Shown one piece after another: positions 1-7,779 of a DNA stretch of 14,621 nt. Below the pieces are notes generated by a model that saw only the letters and a list, made by a program, of their open reading frames with translations, was not told where the DNA came from and searched no databases. The number at the start of each line of letters is the position of its first letter. The stretch's first letter is position 1. The DNA is taken from assembly GCA_017411935.1 (NCBI GenBank), contig JAFQPC010000178.1:1-14621 (forward strand). The letters run 5' to 3'. The stretch comes from Clostridia bacterium. GTDB taxonomy: Bacteria; Bacillota; Clostridia; Oscillospirales; CAG-272. Position numbers and translations under genes: made by a program.

Positions 1-1956
1 GTCCACATTGGAAATTTCCGCGATCTCGCGACGCCGTGGTTCGTGGTCAAGGCTCTGCGCAAGCAGGGCAAAAAAGCACGTCTCATCATTTCGTGGGACG
101 AGTTCGACCGTTGCCGCAAGATCCCCGCGAACGTTCAGGCAGTCGTTGGCAACACCTACGACAAATATATCGGCTGTCCCTACGTTGACATTCCCGATCC
201 TTGGGGCTGTCACGAAAGCTATGCCGCACACTTTGAGGAAGAATTCCTCAAGGGCATCGAACCGTTTGGCATTGATCTCGACTGCCGTTATCAAGCAGAA
301 ATGTACCGTTCGGGCAAGTACACCGACGCGATCATCGAGTCGATCCGCAAGAGAGGCGAGATCTTTGAGATCCTCGACTCTTTCAAGACGAAGGACACTT
401 CGAAATCTCCCGAGGAGCTGAAGGCTGAGCACGATGCCGAAAAGGCGGTTTACTCTCCCGTCAGCATCTTCTGTCCCGAATGTCACACCGACTTTACGAC
501 GATCACCTCGTTTTCCGAGGACGGCACCGAGGCAGATTACACCTGCCGTTGCGGTCACAGCGGTCATTACAACTTCCTTGAAAATCACAACTGCAAGCTC
601 GGCTGGAAGGTCGACTGGGCAATGCGTTGGGGTTATGAAAAGGTTGACTTTGAGCCCGGCGGAAAGGATCACTCCGCTCCCACAGGTTCGTACAACAACT
701 CAAAGCTGATCGCAAAGCGCATCTTCGGACACGACGCTCCGATCTATCAGGGCTACGAATTTATCGGTATCAAGGGAATGACGGGCAAGATGTCGAGCTC
801 GTCGGGTCTGAACCTCACCCCCGATACCCTGCTCCGTCTCTATCAGCCTGAAGTCCTTCTCTGGCTCTACGCCAAGACCGACCCCACCAAGGCATTTGAC
901 ATCTGCTTTGACGACGGTATTCTCCGTCAGTATTTTGAATTCGACAAGATGCTCTCCGACTGCCGTGCCGGCACGGCAAACGAGCTGACGCAGGACATTA
1001 TGTACTGCTGCTCGGTCGAGGGTCGCGAGGTCGAGACCGTTCCGATGGCACTGCTCGTTCAGCTCGGCTCGGTCGTTGACTTCAACGTTCCGATGCTGGA
1101 GACCGTCTTTGAAAAGATCGGCACGCCTTACAAGGAAGCCGAGTTCGCTGACCGCTTGAAGCGCGCAAAATTTTGGCTCGAGCAGTGTGCTCCCGACCAA
1201 GTCAACCGTCTACGCGCGACGAGAAACTTTGAGGTTTGGAACACTCTTTCCGACGAAGAAAAGAAGGCGATCGAGCTCCTGCACGCTTACATTGCCAAGG
1301 GCGGCTACTCGCTCGATGAGCTCAACACCGAGCTCTACGCGATCCCCAAGCAGGTCTTTGGCACCGAGATGACCGACAAGGAGCTCAAGGGCGTTCAGGG
1401 AACTTTCTTCAAGAACGTTTACAAGCTTCTCATCGACAAGGAAAGAGGTCCCCGTCTCTATCTTTTCCTCTTTGCGATCGAGCCCGAGCGCTACGTTGGT
1501 CTGCTTGATTTCTCGTATCCCGAGACCGAGGAAGAAAAAGCAGCAAACGCTCCTGCCGAGGAGGTTTGCTGTACCGAAGCCGCCAAGGTCGAAGAAAACC
1601 GCGAGCCCGATCCCGTCGAGCCCGTCAAGGAGCAGGTCACGATCGAAGAATTTTCGAAGATTGATCTTCGCGTTTGCAAGATCCTCAAGGCAGAGGGCGT
1701 ACGCAAGTCGCACTCCTGTCTGAAGTTGACGCTCGACGACGGCATTGGCGAGCGCGTGATTATGTCCTCGATCAAGGAAGAATACACGCCCGACGAGCTG
1801 ATCGGAAAGAAGATCATCGTCGTTGCCAACCTCAAACCCAACCGAATCTGTAACGTCACCTCGCAGGGAATGCTCCTCGCGGGCACGAACAATGCGTGCG
1901 GCTGCAAGGTCATCTTTGTAGACGATGCCGTTCCCACGGGTACGCAGATCAAGTAA
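1..1956 (+). CDS. lysK: Class I lysyl-tRNA synthetase with C-terminal tRNA-binding (Trbp111/EMAP-like) domain, 5' partial
   Basis: Charges tRNA-Lys with lysine using ATP, in the cytoplasm, by the class I (Rossmann-fold) enzyme rather than the common class II LysS. The reading frame is open from base 1 and the N-terminus lies outside the window; 651 codons are present. The HIGN signature is at codons 2-5, a zinc-ribbon pair at C158/C161 and C182/C184, KVDWAMRW near codon 200, and the KMSSSSG loop at codons 263-269 (787-807). These are hallmarks of LysRS1. After a Glu/Ala/Pro-rich linker (about codons 505-545), codons 546-651 match the oligonucleotide-binding domain found at the end of bacterial MetRS (LRV, NLKP and GMLLA motifs). 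Typical LysRS1 proteins are about 500-540 aa, so the extra domain explains the length. An ATG/GTG start near base 43 would delete the HIGN motif and is rejected. Family assignment is firm; the symbol is borrowed from archaeal usage. Confidence 0.93.
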   Translation, partial: VHIGNFRDLATPWFVVKALRKQGKKARLIISWDEFDRCRKIPANVQAVVGNTYDKYIGCPYVDIPDPWGCHESYAAHFEEEFLKGIEPFGIDLDCRYQAEMYRSGKYTDAIIESIRKRGEIFEILDSFKTKDTSKSPEELKAEHDAEKAVYSPVSIFCPECHTDFTTITSFSEDGTEADYTCRCGHSGHYNFLENHNCKLGWKVDWAMRWGYEKVDFEPGGKDHSAPTGSYNNSKLIAKRIFGHDAPIYQGYEFIGIKGMTGKMSSSSGLNLTPDTLLRLYQPEVLLWLYAKTDPTKAFDICFDDGILRQYFEFDKMLSDCRAGTANELTQDIMYCCSVEGREVETVPMALLVQLGSVVDFNVPMLETVFEKIGTPYKEAEFADRLKRAKFWLEQCAPDQVNRLRATRNFEVWNTLSDEEKKAIELLHAYIAKGGYSLDELNTELYAIPKQVFGTEMTDKELKGVQGTFFKNVYKLLIDKERGPRLYLFLFAIEPERYVGLLDFSYPETEEEKAANAPAEEVCCTEAAKVEENREPDPVEPVKEQVTIEEFSKIDLRVCKILKAEGVRKSHSCLKLTLDDGIGERVIMSSIKEEYTPDELIGKKIIVVANLKPNRICNVTSQGMLLAGTNNACGCKVIFVDDAVPTGTQIK

Positions 1957-1965
1957 ATCAAACAA

Positions 1966-1996
1966 AAAAAGCGTTTGCCATTGGCAAACGCTTTTT
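1966..1996. terminator. Bidirectional rho-independent terminator between lysK and the yfcE-type gene
   Basis: A perfect 9-bp stem (1971-1979 with 1983-1991) with a 3-nt loop is flanked by five A on the left and five T on the right, so both transcripts get a U-tract. It sits between the lysK stop and the stop of the convergent minus-strand gene. Confidence 0.93.
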
Positions 1997-1997
1997 C

Positions 1998-2552
1998 TTA
2001 TATTTCCACCGTTCGGTATTCCCCGCCAAAGAGGTCACGGAAGGTAAAGACACCGTTCTCGTACACGAGATAGCTTTTGGGCGAGCCTTCCTTCGGGATC
2101 GAGGTCGAGCCCGGATTGAGATAGAGATTTCCGTCTCCAAACGGCTCTGCCGCGGGCACATGGGTATGTCCGTGGAGCAGGATCTCTCCCCGTTTCATCG
2201 GGGGGAGATTTTTCAGGTGATGGGTATGCCCATGGGTCGCGAAGATCGAGTGTCCGTCGACCGACAGATACGCGTAATCGGCAAGGATCGGAAATTCAAG
2301 CACCATCTGATCGACTTCGGTATCGCAATTTCCGCGCACCGCAAGGATCTCGTTTTTCATTTCATTGAGAAGCGCGATCACCTTTTTCGGTGCATAGCCC
2401 TCAGGCAGATCATTGCGTGGTCCGTGATAAAGCAGGTCTCCGAGCAAGATCAAACGATCTGCCCCCGATGCCGCATAGCACTCCGCGAGGCGCTTGGCGC
2501 ATTCGTAATCGCCGTGAATGTCCGAGGCGATCAACCATTTCGTTGTTTTCAT
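1998..2552 (-). CDS. yfcE: YfcE-type metallophosphoesterase / phosphodiesterase
   Basis: Predicted cytoplasmic two-metal phosphodiesterase of the YfcE/MJ0936 family (calcineurin-like fold), 184 aa, close to the family's usual size. Visible motifs in order: SDIHG (D11, H13), GDLLYHGPRN (D39), GNCD (N75), ATHGHTH (H107, H109) and LHGHTH (H127, H129), then NPGS at 146-149. These cover the metal ligands expected for the family. The natural substrate of YfcE proteins is not settled, so a metabolic role is not claimed. The ATG overlaps the proA stop by four bases (ATGA) and the nearest GAGGAAA is about 14 nt away. Translation is therefore probably coupled to proA as the third gene of the operon. 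The 3' end lies right against the shared terminator. Confidence 0.92.
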   Translation of the reverse strand: MKTTKWLIASDIHGDYECAKRLAECYAASGADRLILLGDLLYHGPRNDLPEGYAPKKVIALLNEMKNEILAVRGNCDTEVDQMVLEFPILADYAYLSVDGHSIFATHGHTHHLKNLPPMKRGEILLHGHTHVPAAEPFGDGNLYLNPGSTSIPKEGSPKSYLVYENGVFTFRDLFGGEYRTVEI

Positions 2553-3799
2553 CGAATCGCACCGTTTCCTCTCACCAAATATTTCTCGGTCGTGAGCGCC
2601 GAAAGTCCCATCGGTCCGCGCACGTGCAGTTTTTGTGTCGAAATTCCGATCTCCGCACCAAAGCCAAATTCTCCACCATCGGTAAATCTGGTCGAAGCAT
2701 TGACGTAGACCGCTGCCGAGTTGACCTCGCTAAGAAAGCGTTCAGCATTCGCATCATTCGTTGTAATGATCGCCTCGCTGTGTCCCGTACTGTATTTATT
2801 GATATGCGAAATCGCATCTGCCAGCGTATCCACCACCTTGATCGCAACGATATAGTCGTTATATTCGGTAAAGAAATCCTCTTCGGTCGCCTCGTTTGCC
2901 GTAGGGATCAACACGCGCGTACGCGGACAGCCGCGAAGCTCTACCGCATATTTTCCCATTTCTTCCGCAAGCTTCGGCAAAAACTTCGCCGCAACTCCTG
3001 CGTGAACGAGGATCGTCTCAATTGCGTTGCATACCGACGGACGCGAGCACTTTGCATTGACCGCAACCGAGAGTGCCATCTCTACCTCAGCGCTGTCGTC
3101 GACATACAAATGACAGTTTCCCGCTCCCGTTTCAATCACGGGAACCGTTGCGTTTTCCACAACACTGCGGATCAGTCCCTTTCCTCCGCGAGGAATGAGT
3201 ACGTCAATAAATCCGCGCATCGTCATCAAGATCTGTGCGCTTTCGCGTTCGGTCGATTCGACGAGTTCCACGGCGTGAGGATCCAGTCCACAGTCATCTA
3301 AGGCTCGCTTGATCACACGAACGATCGCCATATTTGTATGAATTGCTTCCTTACCGCCACGCAAAATCACGGCATTTCCCGTCTTCAGGCAAAGTGCGGC
3401 AGAGTCGACCGTCACGTTCGGCCTTGCCTCGTAGATCATTGCGACCACGCCAAGCGGTACGCGGACACGCGAGATCTCAAGTCCCGACGGACGCGTCCAG
3501 CTCTCTCCCTTGCCGATAGGATCCTCGAGCTCCACCAAACTGCGAAGCGCCTGACAGATGCCCAAAATTCTTGTGGGACTGATCGCCAGACGGTCGAGCA
3601 TCGTTTTGGAAATTCCATTTTCCTCGGCGGCATCAAGGTCCTCTCGATTCGCCTCGACCAAGCTCTCTGTCTCCTCTTCCAGAAGCGCCGCCATTCGCAG
3701 AAGAAGCTCGTTCTTCTTTTCGGTCGTGGCAAGTGCCATCTTTTGCGAGGCAACTTTGGCGTTATTACATAACATTTCAATTTCTTCTCGCAAGCTCAT
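2549..3799 (-). CDS. proA: Gamma-glutamyl phosphate reductase ProA
   Basis: NADPH-dependent reduction of gamma-glutamyl phosphate to glutamate 5-semialdehyde, the second step of proline synthesis, cytoplasmic. The 416-aa length equals the family norm. The aldehyde dehydrogenase-type fold is recognisable from the YEARPNVTVDSAALCLKTGN block (123-142), LRGGKEA (146-152), the LIPRGGKGLI block (201-210) and the catalytic cysteine C257 in RPSVCNAIET. HVRGPMGL lies near the C-terminus. It is the middle gene of a tight operon: two bases after the flavin reductase-like gene, whose last codons (AGAGAGAG) form the ribosome binding site, and a 4-nt overlap with the yfcE-type gene. ProB (glutamate 5-kinase), the usual partner, is not in this window. 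That is unusual in placement but not in the protein itself, which looks intact. Confidence 0.97.
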   Translation of the reverse strand: MSLREEIEMLCNNAKVASQKMALATTEKKNELLLRMAALLEEETESLVEANREDLDAAEENGISKTMLDRLAISPTRILGICQALRSLVELEDPIGKGESWTRPSGLEISRVRVPLGVVAMIYEARPNVTVDSAALCLKTGNAVILRGGKEAIHTNMAIVRVIKRALDDCGLDPHAVELVESTERESAQILMTMRGFIDVLIPRGGKGLIRSVVENATVPVIETGAGNCHLYVDDSAEVEMALSVAVNAKCSRPSVCNAIETILVHAGVAAKFLPKLAEEMGKYAVELRGCPRTRVLIPTANEATEEDFFTEYNDYIVAIKVVDTLADAISHINKYSTGHSEAIITTNDANAERFLSEVNSAAVYVNASTRFTDGGEFGFGAEIGISTQKLHVRGPMGLSALTTEKYLVRGNGAIR

Positions 3800-3801
3800 T
3801 T

Positions 3802-4326
3802 TTATCTCTCTCTTTCTTTTCGATAGGCTTTTTCGATCTCACACACGTAGACACGATGATAATCCCCTGCCGCATAATTGGCAAGCAGAGCAGGATCGAG
3901 AAAGCACTCTTTTTTCAGGTCGTCAACGTAAAGCTTTCGGCAAACGAGCACGGTATCGGCTTCGGCGATCACATCCACGCCATCAAGCACGTCGGTGTGA
4001 AGTCCCGCTTCGTGAAGCTTATCGGTATTGCGTCCGCTTTTTGTTCCGCAAAGGCGAAGTGCCTCACGGTATTCTTCTTCGAGAAACGCGATCGAGCATC
4101 GCTCACTTTGCTCTAAAAGCTCATAGGTATGTCTCTGCGGACGAACGAAGCAAACGCAAATATTCTTGCCCCACAAAACACCGAGGCATCCCCAGCTTGC
4201 CGTCATCGCATTGACCCGATGATTGTTTTCGTCGCGCGCCGTAATCAGCATCCATTCCTTGCCGATCTTCTGCATGGCATTTTCCAGCTCGATGGGCGAG
4301 ATCTCTCGAAAAATATTCTGTTCCAT
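3802..4326 (-). CDS. Flavin reductase-like FMN-binding protein
   Basis: 174-aa protein of the flavin reductase-like split-barrel family (COG1853 type), which binds FMN and often serves as a flavin reductase or small NAD(P)H:flavin oxidoreductase. Support is the WMLITARD start of the barrel (25-32), the MTASWGCLGVLWGKN block (41-55) with FVRPQRHTYELL after it (the FMN-phosphate region in relatives), the CGTKSGRNTDK block (93-103) and the C-terminal GDYHRVYVCEIE strand. The ATG is preceded by AAAGGAG with good spacing. It is the first gene of the operon with proA and the yfcE-type gene, under a consensus promoter about 40 nt upstream. No substrate can be read from the sequence and the link to proline synthesis is unclear. 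Confidence 0.85.
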   Translation of the reverse strand: MEQNIFREISPIELENAMQKIGKEWMLITARDENNHRVNAMTASWGCLGVLWGKNICVCFVRPQRHTYELLEQSERCSIAFLEEEYREALRLCGTKSGRNTDKLHEAGLHTDVLDGVDVIAEADTVLVCRKLYVDDLKKECFLDPALLANYAAGDYHRVYVCEIEKAYRKERER

Positions 4327-4368
4327 ACGCTCTCCTTTGTCTCTGAAATCTCCTTGTTCTATTGTATT

Positions 4369-4397
4369 ATTATAACAAAAAATCCCAATTTCGTCAA
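4369..4397 (-). promoter_or_regulatory. SigA-type promoter of the flavin reductase-proA-yfcE operon
   Basis: Read on the minus strand: TTGACG (4392-4397), 17-nt spacer, TATAAT (4369-4374). The expected transcription start is near 4362, giving a leader of roughly 36 nt with AAAGGAG before the ATG at 4326. Confidence 0.88.
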
Positions 4398-4468
4398 TGT
4401 TTTTTCTTCAAGAAAGCCTTTGTCGAAAAAATTTTCTTAAAATCCTCTCGTTTTTTTGACAAAAAAGG

Positions 4469-4497
4469 TCGACAAAAGCAAGGTTTGGGTGTATAAT
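4469..4497 (+). promoter_or_regulatory. SigA-type promoter of the DAHP synthase gene
   Basis: TCGACA (4469-4474), 17-nt spacer, TATAAT (4492-4497). A perfect TTGACA at 4456-4461 is 30 nt from the -10 and so is not the partner. The leader to the ATG at 4533 is about 28 nt, with AGAAAGG as ribosome binding site. It is too short to hold an attenuator or T-box, so any control acts at initiation. Confidence 0.75.
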
Positions 4498-4532
4498 AAA
4501 TTTATCTTTATTTTTTACAGAAAGGCCTTCCT

Positions 4533-5564
4533 ATGCAAAACATGAAATTCATCCGCAAGCTCCCCATCCCGATGGATGTGAAAGAGCAATATCCCCTCAA
4601 ATCGGAATATGCCGAAAAGAAGATCCTCCGTGACCGTGAGATCGCTGATATCTTTTGCGGCAAGGATGACCGAATGATCCTTATCATCGGTCCCTGCTCT
4701 GCCGACCGAGAGGATGCGGTGCTTGACTATATCACAAGGCTTGCGATGGTACAGGAAAAGGTCTCCGACAAGCTCCTACTCATTCCTCGCATCTACACAA
4801 ACAAGCCCCGTACTACGGGCGACGGTTACAAAGGAATGCTTCACCAACCTAACCCCGAAGCAGCCGCTGATATGCTTGAGGGAATCATTGCCATCCGTCG
4901 CCTGCATACCAAGGCGATCGAGGAAACGGGACTTTTTTGTGCCGATGAAATGCTTTACCCCGAAAACTATCGCTATCTTTCGGATCTTCTTTCCTACGTT
5001 GCCATTGGTGCGCGCTCGGTCGAAAATCAGCAGCACCGTCTGACTGCCAGTGGAATGGATATTCCCGTCGGTATGAAGAACCCCACCGGCGGAGATATTT
5101 CGGTGATGCTCAACTCGATCACCGCGGCACAACACTCTCACACCTTTCTCTACCGCGGTTGGGAATGCGTCTCCTCGGGAAATCTCCTCGCTCACGCTAT
5201 TCTTCGCGGCCTTGTCAATCAGCACGGCGAATCTCTCCCCAATTATCATTTTGAAGATCTTGAGCATCTCTACTATGAATATTCGGCACGAGGACTTGCT
5301 AACATGGCAGTCATTATTGATACCAACCACGCAAACTCCGCCAAAAAATACGCAGAACAGCCGAGAATTTGCAAAGAGGTACTTCACTCCTGCCGTCACT
5401 CTGCCGAGATCCGAAGCTACGTCAAGGGCTTTATGATCGAAAGCTACCTTGAAGACGGCGCACAGAAGATCGGAGAGCACGTTTACGGAAAGTCGATCAC
5501 CGACCCTTGTCTCGGTTGGGAAAAGAGCGAGCGATTGATTTTGGAAATTGCCGACCTGCTTTAA
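4533..5564 (+). CDS. aroF: 3-deoxy-7-phosphoheptulonate (DAHP) synthase, class I
   Basis: Condenses phosphoenolpyruvate and erythrose 4-phosphate to DAHP, the first step of the shikimate pathway. The 343-aa length is close to E. coli AroF/G/H (about 350). The metal set of that family is visible: C55 in IGPCS, H266 in DTNHANS, E303 in IESYLEDG and D324 in ITDPCLGWE. Substrate-binding blocks are also present: RIYTNKPRTT (86-95), GARSVENQQHR (159-169) and KNPTGGD (182-188). No chorismate mutase or ACT domain is appended. The region around 205-237 differs from the enterobacterial enzymes, and I recognise it as a clostridial-type variant; which aromatic acid, if any, inhibits it cannot be told. 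The gene is monocistronic, with its own promoter and terminator, and is divergent from the proA operon. The symbol aroF is a generic label. Confidence 0.95.
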   Translation: MQNMKFIRKLPIPMDVKEQYPLKSEYAEKKILRDREIADIFCGKDDRMILIIGPCSADREDAVLDYITRLAMVQEKVSDKLLLIPRIYTNKPRTTGDGYKGMLHQPNPEAAADMLEGIIAIRRLHTKAIEETGLFCADEMLYPENYRYLSDLLSYVAIGARSVENQQHRLTASGMDIPVGMKNPTGGDISVMLNSITAAQHSHTFLYRGWECVSSGNLLAHAILRGLVNQHGESLPNYHFEDLEHLYYEYSARGLANMAVIIDTNHANSAKKYAEQPRICKEVLHSCRHSAEIRSYVKGFMIESYLEDGAQKIGEHVYGKSITDPCLGWEKSERLILEIADLL

Positions 5565-5570
5565 ACAATA

Positions 5571-5606
5571 AAAACCACTTGCTGAGAACACAGCAAGTGG
5601 TTTTTT
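5571..5606. terminator. Bidirectional terminator after the DAHP synthase gene
   Basis: A 14-bp stem (5571-5584 with 5591-5604) around a 6-nt loop, with T at 5601-5606 and an A-run on the opposite side. It serves both the + strand aroF-type gene and the convergent minus-strand glycosyltransferase gene ending at 5610. Confidence 0.93.
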
Positions 5607-5609
5607 CGA

Positions 5610-6848
5610 TTATGCCATATTTTTTTTGCGAAGCTGCACGATCTTTCGAACCGTATCGCAGATCGCGTAAACCTCAAGAAATACGAGACACACATACATT
5701 ACGACGGTATTTGCCGGCAAACGATGCGGCAACGGAATCGGGATAAACAGGAATGGGATCATTACGGGGATAAAATATGCCTTGATCTCCCGCATCGCAA
5801 CTCCCTGATTAAAGATCAGCGCAAGAGGAATCAGGAAAAGGATCCATGCATAGATCGAGGAAAGCGGAGGAAACGCAGCAAAGGTGATACAACCGAGGAT
5901 CCAGATCTTCCAACGCTCGCTCTTTTCTCTGTAAAGGAAAACAGAGAGAGCGAAGCAAACACCGCAAAGCAAGAACAGTCCATACGCCACACCACTCACG
6001 AGAGCGGGCGGAAGTCCTGCATATTCGCTGATGATCGCCAAAACGCCTTTCGTACCCGTACCCGACGAGAAGCCGAAAATGTTTTCAAAAATGGTCAAAA
6101 GACACGACGGCCCCTCAAAAGCAAAGGACGGAAGGATCAGCAAAGCAACCGAATAAAGCGCGCAACGGAAAAACTCCTTATATCGTTTGTCTGCGAGCAG
6201 GATCCATGCAAACATAATGGGATAAAGCTTCAGCGAGAAGGAAAAGGCAAGCGCGAGCAAGCCGAGCTCTCGGACCCACGCTTTTTCGCTGTCATAGGTC
6301 AAAAGATAGCAAAGAAGCGCAACGACGGCAAGCACCATAATATTTCCGCGTTCCATCATATAAAGGTAGGGAACTGAAAATACCGACACCGCGGCAAAGA
6401 TGATCTTGTTTTTTCTTGAAGTATTAAGAAGATTATAACTCACCAAGAAAAACAGAAGCGTGCAAACTACGGTAAAGATAACACACAGCGCAATATTGGT
6501 CCCATAAGCGCTCCAAGTCTGTCGGTCATCAAACGACGTTGCGTTATATGCCGCGGGCGTGATCTTTGAGAAAAGCACAAAGATCAAATTTGCCATCGGC
6601 GGATAAATGACGTGACGTTCGGTATATGAGCCAAGTCCCAGCGATGCGTCACGGATCGAATTGAAGAAATCCATGAAAAAGTCGCCCGTATGAATAAAGA
6701 AGATCTTATCCGCCAGCCAACCTTTCGTTAAGAGAGATCCCAACAGATAGATTCCCGCGGTAATTAAAACCGCATAGCAAAAGATCGCATAACATTTCTG
6801 TTGTGCAAGTTTTTTTCCTTTGGCTTTCCAATCGCTCAAAAAACGCAT
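5610..6848 (-). CDS. Polytopic membrane protein, GT87-like (DUF2029) polyprenol-phosphate-dependent glycosyltransferase
   Basis: 412-aa integral membrane protein with about ten hydrophobic segments. It fits the GT-C glycosyltransferases of family GT87 (the PimE-type mannosyltransferases): an acidic loop after the first transmembrane helix (GDFFMDFF, D56 and D60), YPPMANLIF (82-90), the RGNI motif opening a membrane helix (167-170), and SLKLYPIMF (205-213). Such enzymes add a sugar from a polyprenyl-phosphate donor on the outer face of the membrane to glycolipids or cell-wall glycans. The acceptor here is unknown. I chose the ATG at 6848, preceded by GGAGAG at 5-nt spacing, over an upstream TTG at 6878 that lacks a good ribosome binding site. 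It has its own promoter and ends at the shared terminator. Family call moderately firm; sugar and acceptor not predictable. Confidence 0.75.
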   Translation of the reverse strand: MRFLSDWKAKGKKLAQQKCYAIFCYAVLITAGIYLLGSLLTKGWLADKIFFIHTGDFFMDFFNSIRDASLGLGSYTERHVIYPPMANLIFVLFSKITPAAYNATSFDDRQTWSAYGTNIALCVIFTVVCTLLFFLVSYNLLNTSRKNKIIFAAVSVFSVPYLYMMERGNIMVLAVVALLCYLLTYDSEKAWVRELGLLALAFSFSLKLYPIMFAWILLADKRYKEFFRCALYSVALLILPSFAFEGPSCLLTIFENIFGFSSGTGTKGVLAIISEYAGLPPALVSGVAYGLFLLCGVCFALSVFLYREKSERWKIWILGCITFAAFPPLSSIYAWILFLIPLALIFNQGVAMREIKAYFIPVMIPFLFIPIPLPHRLPANTVVMYVCLVFLEVYAICDTVRKIVQLRKKNMA

Positions 6849-6851
6849 ACT

Positions 6852-6857
6852 CTCTCC
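6852..6857 (-). promoter_or_regulatory. Ribosome binding site that decides the glycosyltransferase start
   Basis: GGAGAG on the minus strand; its GGAG core lies 5 nt before the ATG at 6848. This favours that start over the upstream in-frame TTG at 6878, which follows only GGTGGCGG. Confidence 0.7.
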
Positions 6858-6951
6858 GTTCTCTGCTCCGTTTCTCAAACACCGCCACCGTCAGGCACAC
6901 GGAACATTCGTTTTTACCGCACAAGGATACATCTCTCCTTATACATATTAT

Positions 6952-6980
6952 AGTATACATTTTTCAACATCTTTTGTCAA
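6952..6980 (-). promoter_or_regulatory. SigA-type promoter of the glycosyltransferase gene
   Basis: Minus strand: TTGACA (6975-6980), 17-nt spacer, TATACT (6952-6957). The -35 box begins 18 nt after the stop of the upstream hemolysin III gene. The predicted leader is close to 100 nt, longer than the others here. I see no strong terminator between the two genes, so read-through from upstream is possible. Confidence 0.85.
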
Positions 6981-6998
6981 GCTTTTTTTCAAAAAGTA

Positions 6999-7685
6999 TC
7001 AAAGTTTACAGATAACAAAGAACAACACTCCGAGCGTATGGCAGATGCTTCCGAGCAGGGTCATAATATGAAAGATCGAATGAAAATATTTTTTCGTTTT
7101 GCCCAATTTGTAAAAGATGACGCCGAAAGTATAAAACAATCCGCCGCCGAGAATGAGAGCAAATCCGCCGAAGCCAAGCGCTTGGTATGCGACCTTCACA
7201 CTAAAGACTACCGACCAGCCCATCGCAATATAACAGATCATACTAAAGACCTTATATTTCGAAAGGTCGATCGCCGTCAGCGTCACTGCCAATGCCGTCA
7301 GCCCCCACAAGACTCCGAAGGTGACCCACCCTGCCCACGGATTGATCGGCGCCATTCCGCAGATAAGGATCGGAGTATAGGTTCCCGCGATCAAAAAATA
7401 GATCGTACAATGGTCGATGATCTGAAACACCTTTTTCGCTGTATTGACGTGCAGACCGTGATAGACGCTCGACATCGTATAGAGCGCGATCATCGAAGCG
7501 CCGAACACGATGCTGCAAAGCACCCCCGACAGACTTCCCCGCAGCGCCGAGACAATGACGCACAACACAAGCGTGGCAATTCCTACCGCGCCCCCGACGA
7601 TATGTGTGACCATATTGAAAACTTCTTCGCCCTTGGTATATTCGGGCAGAATGCGATCCTTTAAGCAAACTCTCTTTTTTGACAT
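6999..7685 (-). CDS. trhA: Hemolysin III / PAQR-family seven-helix membrane protein
   Basis: 228-aa protein with seven hydrophobic helices, the usual size for the bacterial HlyIII (YqfA/TrhA, YplQ) branch of the PAQR family. The conserved polar residues are all present: EE at 20-21 with H28 (EEVFNMVTHIVGG), S72 and H76 in SSVYHG, D91 in DHCTIYFLIAGTYTP, H202 and H206 in FHSIFH, and H216. In eukaryotic relatives the His/Asp/Ser set binds zinc in a ceramidase-like site. In bacteria the role is thought to be membrane-lipid homeostasis; the name hemolysin comes from one Bacillus cereus member and does not imply toxicity. A strong AAAGGAG lies 7 nt before the ATG. It lies upstream of the glycosyltransferase gene on the same strand but has an independent promoter. 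The stop codon is TGA at 6999. Confidence 0.93.
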   Translation of the reverse strand: MSKKRVCLKDRILPEYTKGEEVFNMVTHIVGGAVGIATLVLCVIVSALRGSLSGVLCSIVFGASMIALYTMSSVYHGLHVNTAKKVFQIIDHCTIYFLIAGTYTPILICGMAPINPWAGWVTFGVLWGLTALAVTLTAIDLSKYKVFSMICYIAMGWSVVFSVKVAYQALGFGGFALILGGGLFYTFGVIFYKLGKTKKYFHSIFHIMTLLGSICHTLGVLFFVICKL

Positions 7686-7730
7686 TTTTATCTCCTTTTA
7701 ATGTAGTATTCATAACTATATTATATGGTT

Positions 7731-7759
7731 ATTATACAACTTCTATTCGCGAATGTCAA
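7731..7759 (-). promoter_or_regulatory. SigA-type promoter of the hemolysin III gene
   Basis: Minus strand: TTGACA (7754-7759), 17-nt spacer, TATAAT (7731-7736). It is a full consensus match, so constitutive strong expression is likely. The leader is about 40 nt and carries AAAGGAG. Confidence 0.9.
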
Positions 7760-7779
7760 GAGATTTTTTCAAAAAACCA

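Noticed and set aside
1896..3301. Long + strand frames opposite the yfcE-type and proA genes
   Set aside because: The minus strand encodes intact, family-length proteins with all catalytic residues. The + strand frames have no motifs and would run across the bidirectional terminator.
4456..4461. Perfect TTGACA as -35 box for the DAHP synthase gene
   Set aside because: It is 30 nt from the only good -10 box (4492-4497). TCGACA at 4469-4474 gives the expected 17-nt spacing.
4456..4532. Attenuator, T-box or riboswitch before the DAHP synthase gene
   Set aside because: The leader after the predicted transcription start is under 30 nt and has no hairpin or terminator.
6981..6996. A/T hairpin after the hemolysin III stop as a terminator
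   Set aside because: The stem would be only about six A-T pairs with no G/C core, too weak to support a terminator call.
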